A stretch of 64,000 bases of DNA. Source: Piscinibacter defluvii (GTDB taxonomy: Bacteria; Pseudomonadota; Gammaproteobacteria; Burkholderiales; Burkholderiaceae_C). The stretch is taken from positions 434,001-498,000 of the forward strand of contig NZ_RCHJ01000003.1 in NCBI RefSeq assembly GCF_004011805.1, given 5' to 3'. Of the stretch, positions 17,806-27,103 are shown piece after piece. The translations under genes and the position numbers were made by a program. Positions within the stretch are counted from its first letter, which is position 1, and each line of letters opens with the position of its first letter. A model generated the notes under the pieces. It was not told the origin of the DNA and did no database searches. It saw nothing but the letters and a program-made list of their open reading frames with translations.

Positions 17806-18672
17806 TCAGAGGCGCTCGATCACGCGCATCGAGAGATCGATCGCACGCACATGCTTGGTCAGCGCGCCGATCGAGATGCGGTCCACGCCCGTGGCGGCGA
17901 TCTCGCGCAGCTGCTCGAGCTGAACCCCGCCGGAGACCTCCAGCTCGGCGCGGCCGGCGTTCAGCGCCACGGCCTCGCGCATGCGCGCCAGGTCGAAATT
18001 GTCCAGCAGCACGCTGGTGGCGCCCTCGGCCAGGGCCTCGGCCAGCTGCTCGAGCGACTCGACCTCGATCTGGATCTCGACCCCGGCGTCCAGCGCGCGC
18101 GCCTGGCGCAGCACCGCGGCGACGCCGCCCGCCGCCGCGATGTGGTTCTCCTTGATCAGGATGCCGTGCCACAGCGCCAGGCGCTGGTTGCGCCCGCCAC
18201 CCACGCGCACGGCGTACTTCTGCGCCTGACGCAGTCCGGGAATCGTCTTGCGGGTGTCCAGGATGGCGCAGCCGCGCGGATTGGGCGAGGCGCCGGCGAT
18301 CGCGTCCACATGCGCTCGCGTCACGGTGGCCGTGGCCGAGAGCAGCTGCAGGAAGTTCAGTGCCGGCCGCTCGGCCGAGAGCAGGGCGCGGGCATTCGCC
18401 TCGATGCCGCACAGCACCGCGCCGGCCGCGACACGCTCGCCATCGGCGGCGTGCCAGTCGATGCGCGCTGCCGCGTCGAGCGCGTGCAGGCAGCCGTCGA
18501 ACCAGTCGCGCCCGGCCAGCACCGCGTCCTCGCGCACGATCACACGGGCCCGCACGCGCTGCGCGGCCGGCACGAGCAGGGCGGTCCAGTCGCCGCGGCC
18601 GATGTCCTCGGCCAGCGCGTCGCGGATGTTGCGCTCGCGCGCCTGCTCGAGGGTCTCGTTCGTCTCGACCAT
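17806..18672 (-). CDS. nadC: Nicotinate-nucleotide pyrophosphorylase (carboxylating)
   Basis: NadC converts quinolinate and PRPP to nicotinate mononucleotide in de novo NAD synthesis. The 288-residue protein shows LAEDIGRGDWTA at the N-terminus, SAERPALNFLQLLSATATVT, ILDTRKTIPGLRQAQKYAVRVGGG (read in part), LWHGILIKENHIAAAGG, and the barrel end LEVSGGVQLEQLREIAATGVD (in part). The ATG shares one base with the nadA stop (TGATG at 18674-18670), so the two are coupled. The start [15 protein letters not shown] was chosen because the next upstream in-frame codons lie inside nadA. Confidence 0.97.
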   Translation of the reverse strand: MVETNETLEQARERNIRDALAEDIGRGDWTALLVPAAQRVRARVIVREDAVLAGRDWFDGCLHALDAAARIDWHAADGERVAAGAVLCGIEANARALLSAERPALNFLQLLSATATVTRAHVDAIAGASPNPRGCAILDTRKTIPGLRQAQKYAVRVGGGRNQRLALWHGILIKENHIAAAGGVAAVLRQARALDAGVEIQIEVESLEQLAEALAEGATSVLLDNFDLARMREAVALNAGRAELEVSGGVQLEQLREIAATGVDRISIGALTKHVRAIDLSMRVIERL

Positions 18673-19781
18673 CAGGCCGCCCCGAGGTTCTTCACCACGC
18701 CGGGCGTCTGCACGCTGGCCGGGTGCTGCGCCACGAAATCGAGCATGCGCTCGATGCAGCCGAGCGCCTGCGCGCGGGTCGGTTCGGGCACGACGATCTC
18801 GCCCTGGCCGGTCTCCAGGCAGTGCACCACGCCCTGCAGCGCGTTCATCGCCATCCACGGGCAGTGCGTGCAGGCCTTGCAGGTGGCGCTCTCGCCGGCG
18901 GTGGGAGCCTCCAGCAGCGTCTTGCCCGGGGCGAGCTGGCGCATGCGGTGCAGGATGCCGCGGTCGGTGGCGACGATGTAGGCCGGCGCGTCGTGCTTCA
19001 GCACGGCGTTCAGGATCTGGGTCGTCGAGCCCACCACGTCGGCCTGGTCGACCACGCTCTTCGGCGACTCCGGGTGCACCAGCACCAGCGCGCCGGGGTG
19101 CTGCTTCTTCAGCAGGCCGAGCTCCAGCCCCTTGAACTCGTCGTGCACGATGCACTCGCCGTTCCACAGCAGCATGTCGGCGCCGGTCTGCTCGCGGATG
19201 TAGCGGCCGAGGTGGCGGTCCGGCGCCCAGAGGACCTTGTGGCCCTGGTCCTTCAGGTGCTTGACGATCGCCAGCGCGCAGGAGCTGGTCACCATCCAGT
19301 CGGCGCGCGCCTTCACGGCCGCGCTGGTGTTGGCGTAGACGACCACCTGACGGTCCGGGTGGGCGTCGCAGAAGGCGGCGAACTGGTCGGGCGGGCAGCC
19401 CAGGTCGAGCGAGCAGGTCGCGTCGAGATCCGGCATCAGCACGCGCTTGTCGGGCGACAGGATCTTGGCGGACTCGCCCATGAAGCGCACGCCGGCGACC
19501 ACCAGCGTCTTCGCGGCATGGTCGCGGCCGAAACGCGCCATCTCGAGCGAATCGGCCACGCAGCCGCCGGTCTCGAGCGCCAGGTCCTGCAGGTCGCCGT
19601 CGACGTAGTAGTGCGCCACCAGCACGGCGCCGTGGCGCTGCAGCAGCTCGGCGGCGCGCGCCTTCCATTGCTGCCGCTGCGTGGGCGTGAGCGGCTCGGG
19701 CACCTTGGCCCAGGCCTGCGCGGTGCAGCTCGCGCCGGCGCTGTCCTGGCGGGTGTAGTCGAAGAGAACCTGGCTGGTCAT
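18672..19781 (-). CDS. nadA: Quinolinate synthase
   Basis: NadA condenses iminoaspartate with dihydroxyacetone phosphate to quinolinate using a [4Fe-4S] cluster. The 369-residue protein carries [13 protein letters not shown] near the N-terminus, [28 protein letters not shown], and the Cys-rich motif [13 protein letters not shown] near residue 300; further conserved Cys are in [11 protein letters not shown] and TSSCALAIV. It is followed by nadC with a one-base overlap. nadB is not in this window. Confidence 0.98.
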   Translation of the reverse strand: MTSQVLFDYTRQDSAGASCTAQAWAKVPEPLTPTQRQQWKARAAELLQRHGAVLVAHYYVDGDLQDLALETGGCVADSLEMARFGRDHAAKTLVVAGVRFMGESAKILSPDKRVLMPDLDATCSLDLGCPPDQFAAFCDAHPDRQVVVYANTSAAVKARADWMVTSSCALAIVKHLKDQGHKVLWAPDRHLGRYIREQTGADMLLWNGECIVHDEFKGLELGLLKKQHPGALVLVHPESPKSVVDQADVVGSTTQILNAVLKHDAPAYIVATDRGILHRMRQLAPGKTLLEAPTAGESATCKACTHCPWMAMNALQGVVHCLETGQGEIVVPEPTRAQALGCIERMLDFVAQHPASVQTPGVVKNLGAA

Positions 19782-19854
19782 CGCACAATCCGGGCGGGCC
19801 CCTCGGCCCGCGGGACAGCGATGTTAGCCCTGCGGCTGCCGTGCGGCCGGCAGG

Positions 19855-21108
19855 CTAGAGCAAGCCCTTGTCGAGCTCCATCAGCTTGTAGCGGGCCAGC
19901 GGCAGGTTGGTGCGCTGGCGGTCCAGCAGCACGACCACGAACACCTCCGGGTAGCGCGCCAGCACGCGCATGACCTGCTGGCGCTGCGCGGTGCTGGTCA
20001 TGATCTCCTCGACCGGCCCGCCCAGGCCCATGCCGGCGGCGGCGTGCCGGTGGTCGCGCAGCACCTGGGCACAGGCGGAGCCGACCACGTCCATGTCGAC
20101 CGGGTGGTCTTCGCGCAGTTCGCGTGCGAGCACGAGGCCGGTGGTGGCGTCGACCGCGGCGCAGGCGAGCATGCCTTCGAGCGGCAGCATGTCGGCCAGC
20201 GCCTGGCGGGCGCGCGCCGGGTCGAGCACGGCGCGGCCGGCGCGCGCGAGCGGCACGGTCGTCTGGGCCGGCCGCGCCTGCGGCGCGTTCAGCTCTGCCA
20301 CCTTGATCAGGTACTCCGGCGCGGCGGGCTTGGGCGCGTGGTCCCAGTCGGGCTGCAGCTTGACCAGGTTCCACACGCCGAGCATCGCATTCCACACCGA
20401 CGAGGCGCTGATCAGCGGCTCGTCGATCACGTGCAGGTGCAGCCGGGCCGGCCACTGCACCGCGCTGATCTTGTTGGCCACCCACACCGCGTTGGGCGGC
20501 AGCATGAAGAGCAGGTTCGGGCAGCGCCAGTTGGGCAGGTCCACCGCGTGCCGCAGCGACTGCAGCAGCGCGTCGATGGCGTGCGGCTGCATCGAGCCGA
20601 CGATCACCGTCGTCATGTGGCTACGTTCCATCAGTGCCACCGGGATCTCGGCGTTCTCGGCGCCGGGCGCACGCACGTCGGCGTGGTAGATGTTGAGCTT
20701 GTCCTCGTGGCGGCGGATCAGGCTGGTGCGCTCGATCATCGCGAGGGTGCGCAGCGTGCCCTGCTCGCGCAGGTGCAGACGCTCGATCGGCTGACCGCCG
20801 GCATCCGACAGCGCCTTGACGACCGAGGAAGCCCAGACGCCGGTCGGGTCGAGCAGGGTGATCTGGCGCGTGGCGGTGCCGAGGTCGGCCCGCGTGGTGG
20901 CGAAATGCTCGCGGATGGCGGCGGCGGGCGAACCGCTGACGACCAGGTCCTTCAGGTGGCGGTCCACCATCTGGCCGCGTTCGTTCACCTCGGTGGCCAC
21001 GCTCTCGAGGATGGCGGTGGCGGCAAAACCGCCGTCGGCCTCGGCGGCCGCCTGCCGGCGGCGCGGGTCTTCAGCCGGGCCGAGTTCGCCGAACAGGGAC
21101 TTCAACAT
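19855..21108 (-). CDS. Uncharacterised protein with Roadblock/LC7-like C-terminus
   Basis: I do not recognise the 417-residue protein as a whole. It appears soluble, with no signal peptide or membrane segment. Residues about 1-270 form an unfamiliar region with SVATEVNERGQMVDRHLKDLVV, the block LDPTGVWASSVVKALSD and LLFMLPPNAVWVANKISAVQ. Residues about 310-415 look like a Roadblock/LC7 fold (MLPLEGMLACAAVDATTGLVL, LRDHRHAAAGMG, RYPEVFVVVLLDRQRTNLPL), which in bacteria usually works with small GTPases or as a dimer scaffold. AGGAG stands 6 bases before the ATG. It is a single gene between nadA and an AraC-type regulator. The Roadblock reading is by eye. Confidence 0.6.
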   Translation of the reverse strand: MLKSLFGELGPAEDPRRRQAAAEADGGFAATAILESVATEVNERGQMVDRHLKDLVVSGSPAAAIREHFATTRADLGTATRQITLLDPTGVWASSVVKALSDAGGQPIERLHLREQGTLRTLAMIERTSLIRRHEDKLNIYHADVRAPGAENAEIPVALMERSHMTTVIVGSMQPHAIDALLQSLRHAVDLPNWRCPNLLFMLPPNAVWVANKISAVQWPARLHLHVIDEPLISASSVWNAMLGVWNLVKLQPDWDHAPKPAAPEYLIKVAELNAPQARPAQTTVPLARAGRAVLDPARARQALADMLPLEGMLACAAVDATTGLVLARELREDHPVDMDVVGSACAQVLRDHRHAAAGMGLGGPVEEIMTSTAQRQQVMRVLARYPEVFVVVLLDRQRTNLPLARYKLMELDKGLL

Positions 21109-21246
21109 GCGTGGCTCCTACGGGATCGCCCGGGTGGAAGCCTGCATTCTGTTACGGGGTGCACCGGCGCGGCCAGGGGCAGTTGCAAGCCCTGTCGCAA
21201 AACGTCAGCAGGCCCCGCATTCGCGGGTGGGCCCGGCCGCGGACCG

Positions 21247-22065
21247 TCAGGCGAAGAAGTGCGACGGCGGCGCGCCGAGCGTGCGGCGCACCATGGCCGA
21301 GAAGGCGCTGGCACTGGCGTAACCGAGCTCGGCCGCGATATTTGCCATCGGCAACTTTCGGGCCGAGAGGCCGAGTGCGTGGGCCAGCAGCACCTGCTGG
21401 CGCCATTGCTGGAAAGTGGTGCCGAGTTCGCTGCGGAACAGCCGTGCCACGGTGCGCGGGCTGGCGCCGGCCTGGGCGGCCCACTGGTCGAGCGTCGACC
21501 AGCGCGTCGGCTGCTCGAGCACCGCCTCGCAGAGCTGGCGCAGGCGCTTGTCACGCGGCAGGTCGACGCCCAGCCGTACCGGCGCGGCGCGGCGCAGTTC
21601 GTCGAGGATCAGCGCGACCAGGCATTGCTCGCGTTCGCTCGCGGCGCCCGGGCCGGGCGCGGTGTCCAGGTGCACCACCAGTTCGCGCAGCAGGGGCGAC
21701 ACCTCGAGCACGCGGCAGGCCGTCCAGAGCGAAAACGGCGTCGCGCCGGCGTCCGCGGCGTCCGGGAAACGTGCCGACCGGTGCACGTAGAGGGTGCGGA
21801 TCTCGGCATCCTCCACCGCCGCCACGGCATGTTCGACCCCCGGTGGAATCCACAGCGCCCGGGTCGGCGGCACGAGGTAGGTGCTGTGCGCCGCGCTCAT
21901 GCGGATCACGCCGGTGCTGGAGAAGGCGACCTGGGCCCAGTCGTGGTGGTGCGGCACGATCCGGGCCGAGGCATTCATGCGGCGCAGCTTGGCGCGCAGC
22001 GGGCGCTCGGGCGTGGGCGCGTAGGCCTGGGGGTCGGCTGGTGGCAGCAGCGTTGGGCTTGGCAT
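21247..22065 (-). CDS. AraC family transcriptional regulator
   Basis: This 272-residue regulator has an N-terminal cupin-like sensing domain (ARIVPHHHDWAQVAFSSTGVI, YLVPPTRALWIPPGVEHAV) and a C-terminal AraC double helix-turn-helix: STLDQWAAQAGASPRTVARLF and LPMANIAAELGYASASAFSAM. The layout, with HxH in the cupin and a W-IPP-G motif, is that of the NimR/YeaM-like group, whose known members control neighbouring transporter genes. It is divergent from an MFS transporter and TPP enzyme operon, which it probably controls (inference). Confidence 0.9.
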   Translation of the reverse strand: MPSPTLLPPADPQAYAPTPERPLRAKLRRMNASARIVPHHHDWAQVAFSSTGVIRMSAAHSTYLVPPTRALWIPPGVEHAVAAVEDAEIRTLYVHRSARFPDAADAGATPFSLWTACRVLEVSPLLRELVVHLDTAPGPGAASEREQCLVALILDELRRAAPVRLGVDLPRDKRLRQLCEAVLEQPTRWSTLDQWAAQAGASPRTVARLFRSELGTTFQQWRQQVLLAHALGLSARKLPMANIAAELGYASASAFSAMVRRTLGAPPSHFFA

Positions 22066-22129
22066 GATCTCGACAGAACTTGACCCGCTATCGTAACTGC
22101 GCCGCGGGCCGTCGTCCTACAGTGCGGCC

Positions 22130-23383
22130 ATGTCCTCCACGACCCTGTCCCCCGCGCCGCTTCGAGACGACGCCCGCACCATCACCCTGGTCGGTGTCGC
22201 CCATGGCACCTCGCACTTCTTCCACATGCTGCTGCCGCCGCTGTTCCCGCTGTTCATCCGGGACTTCGGTCTGAGCTATTCCGAACTCGGCCTGCTGGTC
22301 AGCCTGTTCTTCGTGATCTCGGGCATCGGGCAGGCACTGTCGGGCTTCCTGGTCGACCGGGTCGGGGCGCGGCCGGTGCTGTTCGCGGCGCTGTCCTGCT
22401 TCGTGCTCGCCGGGGTGGCCACGGCACTGGCGGACGGCTACGTCGGCCTGGCGCTGGCGGCGGCACTGTCGGGGCTGGGCAATTCGCCGTTCCATCCGGT
22501 GGACTTCACCATCCTGAACAAGCGCGTTTCGACGGCCCGCCTCGGCCACGCGTTCTCGGTGCACGGCATCTCCGGCAACCTGGGCTGGGCGGCGGCGCCG
22601 GTGTTCATGACGGCGGTGACCGCCGCCACCGGCTCGTGGCGCTGGGCGGCCGCCGGCGCGGCGCTGTGGGCCCTGCTGGTGCTGGTGCTGATGGTGCTGC
22701 AGCGCCGGGCGTTGGACGACCGCGCCGGCGCAGCGCTGCTGCGTGGCGCATCAGGCACCGCCGCGGTCACGGCCGAACACCCACTGGCCTTCCTGCGCCT
22801 GCCCTCGGTGTGGCTGTGCTTCTCCTTCTTCTTCTGGTCGACCTGCGCCTTGTCGGCGGTGCAGAGCTTCGCCGGCCCGGCGCTGCAGGCGCTGCATGGC
22901 CTGCCGTTGTCGATCACGTCCTTTGTCGTCACCGGCTACATGCTGTGCGGCGCGGCGGGAATGATCGCCGGCGGCTTCCTGGCCGCGCGCAGCGAGCGGC
23001 TCGAACGCGTGATCGGCGCGAGCCTGGTCGGCGGCGCGGTGCTGCTGCTGCTGGCCGGCTGGTCGGCGCTGCCGGGCATGCTGGCTGCGGTGCTGGCGGC
23101 GCTGGCGGGTTTCGGCACCGGCCTGGCCGGGCCCTCGCGCGACATGCTGATCAAGCGCGCCGCGCCGCCGGGCGCCACCGGCCGTGTCTACGGCACGGTG
23201 TACTCGGGCCTGGACCTGGGCTTCGCCACGGCCGCGCCGGTGTTCGGCGCACTGCTCGACCACGGCTCGCCCTCGAGCGTGTTCGTCGGCGCGGCCTTGA
23301 CCCTGCTGGCAGGTGTCGCCTCGGCGGCGCTGGTGGGTGCGCGCGTGGCGCCGTCGCCCGCGACGGCGAAAATGGCGGCATGA
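22130..23383 (+). CDS. MFS transporter, fosmidomycin-resistance (Fsr) like
   Basis: This 417-residue membrane protein has about 12 hydrophobic segments. The first half has AHGTSHFFHMLLPPLFPLFIR and LSGLGNSPFHPVDFTILNKR (in part), close to the Fsr subgroup of the major facilitator superfamily (AHxxxD/SH and GxGxSxFHP). Fsr exports fosmidomycin in E. coli; the physiological substrates of relatives are often unknown. Its TGA overlaps the ATG of the next gene (ATGA), a TPP-dependent enzyme, so the pair is co-translated. The AraC-type gene is divergent 64 bases away. Confidence 0.88.
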   Translation: MSSTTLSPAPLRDDARTITLVGVAHGTSHFFHMLLPPLFPLFIRDFGLSYSELGLLVSLFFVISGIGQALSGFLVDRVGARPVLFAALSCFVLAGVATALADGYVGLALAAALSGLGNSPFHPVDFTILNKRVSTARLGHAFSVHGISGNLGWAAAPVFMTAVTAATGSWRWAAAGAALWALLVLVLMVLQRRALDDRAGAALLRGASGTAAVTAEHPLAFLRLPSVWLCFSFFFWSTCALSAVQSFAGPALQALHGLPLSITSFVVTGYMLCGAAGMIAGGFLAARSERLERVIGASLVGGAVLLLLAGWSALPGMLAAVLAALAGFGTGLAGPSRDMLIKRAAPPGATGRVYGTVYSGLDLGFATAAPVFGALLDHGSPSSVFVGAALTLLAGVASAALVGARVAPSPATAKMAA

Positions 23384-25122
23384 CCGCCGACGCCGCGACG
23401 TCTCCATCCACCCCTCCGGATCGCCTCGCCGGCCACGTGCTGGTCGAGGCGCTCGTCGCGCAGGGCGTCGACACCGTGTTCGGCGTGCCGGGCGAGAGCT
23501 TCCTCGCGGTGCTCGACGGCTTCCATGCGCACCGCGAGCGCATCCGCTTCATCGCCTGCCGGCAGGAGGGTGGGGCGGCCTTCATGGCCGAGGCGGCGGG
23601 CAAGCTGAGCGGCCGCCCGGGCGTGTGCATCGTCACGCGCGGTCCCGGGGCCACCAACGCCAGCATCGGCGTGCACACCGCGTTCCAGGACAGCACGCCG
23701 CTGCTGCTGCTGGTCGGTCAGGTGGCTGCCGACCAGCGCGACCGCGAGGCGTTCCAGGAACTCGACTACCGCCAGTTCTTCGGCCCCGGCACCTTGGGCA
23801 TGGCGAAATGGGTCGCCGAGGTCGATCGGGCCGACCGGCTGCCCGAGTACGTGGCGCGGACCTTCCACGTGGCGCTGCAGGGCCGGCCCGGCCCGGTGGT
23901 GCTGGCGCTGCCCGAGGACATGCTGACCACACGCACCGCCGCGCCGGTGCTGCCCCGGGTCGAGCCGGCGCAGGCCTGGCCCGCACCCGGGCCGCTGCGC
24001 GACCTGCGTGCGCTGCTGGTCGCGGCGCAGCGGCCATTCGTGATCGCCGGCGGCAGCGGCTGGGACGCCGAGGCTGCACGTGCCCTGCAACGCTTCGCCG
24101 AGAACTGGCAGCTGCCGGTGGGCTGCGGCTTCCGATTCCAGGACTGCTTCGACAACCGGCACCCGCTGTATGCCGGCGACGTCGGCATCGGCATCAACCC
24201 GGCGCTGGCCCAGCGCATCCGCGCGGCCGACCTGGTGATCGCGCTGGGCGTGCGCCTGGGCGAGATGACCACCGGCGGCTACACGCTGCTGGCGGCACCG
24301 TGCCCGGCGCAGAAGCTCGTGCACCTGCATGCCGGGGCCGAGGAGCTGGGTCGGGTCTACGCGGCCGACCTGTTGCTGCAAGCCTCGGTGGGCAACGCGG
24401 CGAAGGCGCTGGAGTCGCTCACCGCGCCACCGCAACTGCCCTGGGGCGGCTGGACCGCTTCGGCCGGGGCCGACTACGCCGCCAACCGCGTGCCCCAAGC
24501 CGTCGAGCCGCTCGACATGGCGCAGGTGATGCTGACGCTGCAGCGCCTGGTGCCCGAGGACACGGTGTACACCAACGGCGCCGGCAACTTCAGCGGCTGG
24601 CTGCACCGCTATGTGCAGTACCCGGGCCTGCAGCACCACGGCCGTACGCAGCTCGCGCCCACCGCCGGGGCCATGGGCTACGGCGTGCCGGCGGCCATCG
24701 CCGCGGCGCTGCTGTACCCGGATCGCACGGTGGTGAACATCGCCGGCGACGGCGATTTCCTGATGACCGGCCAGGAGCTCGCCACCGGCACGGCCTACGG
24801 CGCCGGCCGCGGCCGTGGGCGCCTGATCAGCCTGGTGGTCGACAACGGCGGCTACGGCACGATCCGCATGCACCAGGAGCGCGAGTACCCCGGGCGTGTC
24901 AGCGGCAGCACGCTGGTCAACCCCGATTTCGCGATGCTGGCGCGCGCCTACGGCTGGCACGCGGCCCGCGTCGAGACCACCGCGCAGTTCGAGCCGGCAC
25001 TGCGCGAGGCGCTGGCGCAGGAACGCCCGGTCCTGCTGCACCTGAGGCTCGACGCCGAGATCAGCACCTCGCGCACCACGCTCTCGGCGATCCGCGACGC
25101 GGCGCTCAGGCGCGCGACCTGA
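23380..25122 (+). CDS. Thiamine pyrophosphate-dependent enzyme, acetolactate synthase large-subunit like
   Basis: This 580-residue protein has three TPP-enzyme domains: the PYR domain with the catalytic Glu in CRQEGGAAFMAEAAGKLSGR, a middle domain, and the PP domain with GDGDFLMTGQEL and DNGGYGTIRMHQ binding Mg-TPP. GVPGESFLAVLDG at the start and VTRGPGATNASIGVHTAFQD support the acetolactate synthase/oxalyl-CoA decarboxylase/benzoylformate decarboxylase superfamily. No small regulatory subunit is nearby, so a catabolic or specialised 2-oxoacid decarboxylase or ligase is as likely as branched-chain synthesis. It is coupled to the MFS gene by ATGA and overlaps the convergent EamA gene by 17 bases. 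Confidence 0.82.
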   Translation: MTADAATSPSTPPDRLAGHVLVEALVAQGVDTVFGVPGESFLAVLDGFHAHRERIRFIACRQEGGAAFMAEAAGKLSGRPGVCIVTRGPGATNASIGVHTAFQDSTPLLLLVGQVAADQRDREAFQELDYRQFFGPGTLGMAKWVAEVDRADRLPEYVARTFHVALQGRPGPVVLALPEDMLTTRTAAPVLPRVEPAQAWPAPGPLRDLRALLVAAQRPFVIAGGSGWDAEAARALQRFAENWQLPVGCGFRFQDCFDNRHPLYAGDVGIGINPALAQRIRAADLVIALGVRLGEMTTGGYTLLAAPCPAQKLVHLHAGAEELGRVYAADLLLQASVGNAAKALESLTAPPQLPWGGWTASAGADYAANRVPQAVEPLDMAQVMLTLQRLVPEDTVYTNGAGNFSGWLHRYVQYPGLQHHGRTQLAPTAGAMGYGVPAAIAAALLYPDRTVVNIAGDGDFLMTGQELATGTAYGAGRGRGRLISLVVDNGGYGTIRMHQEREYPGRVSGSTLVNPDFAMLARAYGWHAARVETTAQFEPALREALAQERPVLLHLRLDAEISTSRTTLSAIRDAALRRAT

Positions 25123-26020
25123 GCGCCGTGCCGCGCAGCATCAGCACCACGCCGACCAGCACCACGCCGGCGGCGAGCCACTCGAAGCGCGTCACCACCT
25201 CGCCGAGCACCGCCACGCCCAGCAGCATCGCGATCACCGGGTTGACGAAGGTGTAGCTCGAGGCCAGCCCGGCGCTCGCATGCGCGAGCAGGTGCATGTA
25301 GGCGTTGAAGGCAATCAGCGAACCGAACACCACCAGGTAGCCCCAGGCCGCGGCGGCCTGGGGCTGCGGCGGCCAGTGCGGGCGCTCGCCGGTGATCAGC
25401 GCCAGCCCCATCAGCACCACACCGCCGCACAGCATCTCGCTGGCGAAGCCCATCGCGCCGGGCGCCAGCGGCAGGCGCCGCTGGCTCAGCACGCTGCCGA
25501 GCGACCAGCTGGCGCAGGCCACCATGATGGCGGCCAGACCGGCCGGCGAGGCCTGGAAGCCGGCGCCCTGGGTCAGCATCAGCACGCCGGCCAGGCCGAC
25601 CACGATGCCGGCCAGTTCCAGGCGGCCGGGCACGATGCCCCAGAGCCGGTTCAGCGCCGCGATCATCAGCGGCACCACCGCGATGAAGGCCACCACCAGG
25701 CCCGAGCCCACGGTCTGCTCGGCCATCGCCGTGCCGCCCATGCCGCCGCCCAGCATCAACGTGCCGACCACCAGCGCGTGCGCCCATTGGCGGCGGCTCG
25801 GCCAGGCGGCACCGCGCCAGCGCATCCAGGCCGCGAGCAGGGCCCCGGCGGCGAGGAAACGCGTGCCCATCTGGAAGAAGGGCGGGAAACTGAGCAGGGC
25901 GAACTTGATGGCCAGGTAGGTCGAGCCCCAGACGATCCAGGTGGCGGCCAGGCAGAGCCACAGCAGCGGCGTCAGGGTGGGTGCAGCGGGGCGCACGGCG
26001 GGCAGGGCATGGGTCGTCAT
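25106..26020 (-). CDS. EamA/DMT family transporter (YedA-like)
   Basis: This 304-residue protein has ten predicted membrane helices in two EamA repeats. The start of the first repeat, WIVWGSTYLAIKFALLSFPPF, and GTRFLAAGALLAAWMRWRG are typical of the drug/metabolite exporter group related to YedA and RhtA. The second repeat has SYTFVNPVIAMLLGVAVLGE. The ATG at 26020 is used; an in-frame ATG 9 bases upstream (26029) is possible. The gene is convergent with the TPP enzyme and its 3' end overlaps it by 17 bases. The lrp-type regulator starts 94 bases away, divergent, and may control it (inference). Confidence 0.9.
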   Translation of the reverse strand: MTTHALPAVRPAAPTLTPLLWLCLAATWIVWGSTYLAIKFALLSFPPFFQMGTRFLAAGALLAAWMRWRGAAWPSRRQWAHALVVGTLMLGGGMGGTAMAEQTVGSGLVVAFIAVVPLMIAALNRLWGIVPGRLELAGIVVGLAGVLMLTQGAGFQASPAGLAAIMVACASWSLGSVLSQRRLPLAPGAMGFASEMLCGGVVLMGLALITGERPHWPPQPQAAAAWGYLVVFGSLIAFNAYMHLLAHASAGLASSYTFVNPVIAMLLGVAVLGEVVTRFEWLAAGVVLVGVVLMLRGTALRSRA

Positions 26021-26114
26021 GGGCAGCATCGTATGAAGGTGGCGCTCGTCGATCCATAGGAAAACAAAGTTCCCCAGGGCACAATGACCACGCATTTCAA
26101 GGAGATTCGCGGAC

Positions 26115-26606
26115 ATGGCCTTGAACACCGAACTCGACGCCCACGACACCCGCATCCTCGCCGAGCTGCAGGGCGACGCCCGGCTGACCATGGCCGAGCT
26201 GGGCCGGCGCGTGCACCTGAGCCAGCCGGCCGTCACCGAGCGGGTGCGCAAGCTCGAGGCGGCCGGCGTGATCACCGGCTATCGCGCGACGGTGGACCTC
26301 ACCAAGCTCGGTTACGGCATCCGCGCGCTGATCCGGGTCGGCCGCGCCGAGTACGCGCGCGTGGTCAAGCTGATCCAGCAGACGCCCGAGTGCATCAATG
26401 CCTACAACGTGACCGGCGAGGACAGCTGGATCCTCGAGATCGCCGTGATCGACGTGGCGCACCTCGACGCGGTGGTCACCAAGTTCTGCATCCTCACCGA
26501 GACGGCCACCTCCATCATCCTCAACCCCGCGCGCGAGCACCAGCCCATGCTGCCGCCACAGCGCGACAGCGTCCGCCCGCCGATCAGGAAAGTGATCAAC
26601 GCATGA
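26115..26606 (+). CDS. Lrp/AsnC family transcriptional regulator
   Basis: This 163-residue protein has an N-terminal winged helix (LDAHDTRILAELQGDARLTMAELG in part, LSQPAVTERVRKLEAAGVITGY) and a C-terminal RAM/ligand domain (IRVGRAEYARVVKLIQQTPECINAYNVTGEDSWILEI, seen in fragments). AAGGAG at 26098-26103 lies 11 bases upstream of the ATG. Members sense amino acids or related compounds. It overlaps the following RraA-like gene by ATGA and is divergent from the EamA exporter; such exporter/Lrp pairs are common for amino acid efflux, which is inference here. Confidence 0.92.
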   Translation: MALNTELDAHDTRILAELQGDARLTMAELGRRVHLSQPAVTERVRKLEAAGVITGYRATVDLTKLGYGIRALIRVGRAEYARVVKLIQQTPECINAYNVTGEDSWILEIAVIDVAHLDAVVTKFCILTETATSIILNPAREHQPMLPPQRDSVRPPIRKVINA

Positions 26607-27103
26607 GCACGACCCCCGCGTTCTCCACCTGCGACCTGTGCGATGCGCACAAGGGCGACACCGACGGCGCCTTCCGCGTGCTGCCGCCGGTGTTCCAGCG
26701 CTACGGCGGGCGCAGCACGTTCTGCGGCCCGGTCGTCACCGTGAAGTGCTTCGAGGACAACACGCCGGTGAAGGCGGCGCTCGAGTCGCCCGGCGCGGGC
26801 CGCGTGCTGGTGGTCGACGGCGCCGGCTCGCTGCGCCGCGCGCTGGTCGGCGGCAACATCGCCGCGGCCGCGGCGAAGAACGGCTGGGCCGGCGTGCTGG
26901 TCGACGGCGCGGTGCGCGACAAGGCCGAGCTCGCCGCGGCCGACGTCGGCCTCGTCGCGCTGGCGCTGATGCCGCTGCCCACCGAGCGCAAGGCGCCGGG
27001 GCAGACCGGCATCGCGGTGCAGGTGCAGGGCGTCTGGGTGCGCCCGGGCGACTGGCTCTATGCCGACGAGGACGGCATCGTCGTGATGCCGCAGCCGGCC
27101 TAG
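26603..27103 (+). CDS. RraA-like protein / 4-hydroxy-4-methyl-2-oxoglutarate aldolase
   Basis: This 166-residue protein matches the RraA fold: [64 protein letters not shown], and a C-terminal [18 protein letters not shown]. The family includes RraA, an inhibitor of RNase E, and class II HMG/CHA aldolases; the Gly-Asn and Arg-Asp residues bind pyruvate and metal in the aldolases. Proteobacterial members of this type often keep the aldolase residues. Which activity applies cannot be decided here. It is coupled by ATGA to the Lrp-type gene, and its TAG stop overlaps the opposing TAG of the next gene in CTAG. Confidence 0.85.
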   Translation: MSTTPAFSTCDLCDAHKGDTDGAFRVLPPVFQRYGGRSTFCGPVVTVKCFEDNTPVKAALESPGAGRVLVVDGAGSLRRALVGGNIAAAAAKNGWAGVLVDGAVRDKAELAAADVGLVALALMPLPTERKAPGQTGIAVQVQGVWVRPGDWLYADEDGIVVMPQPA

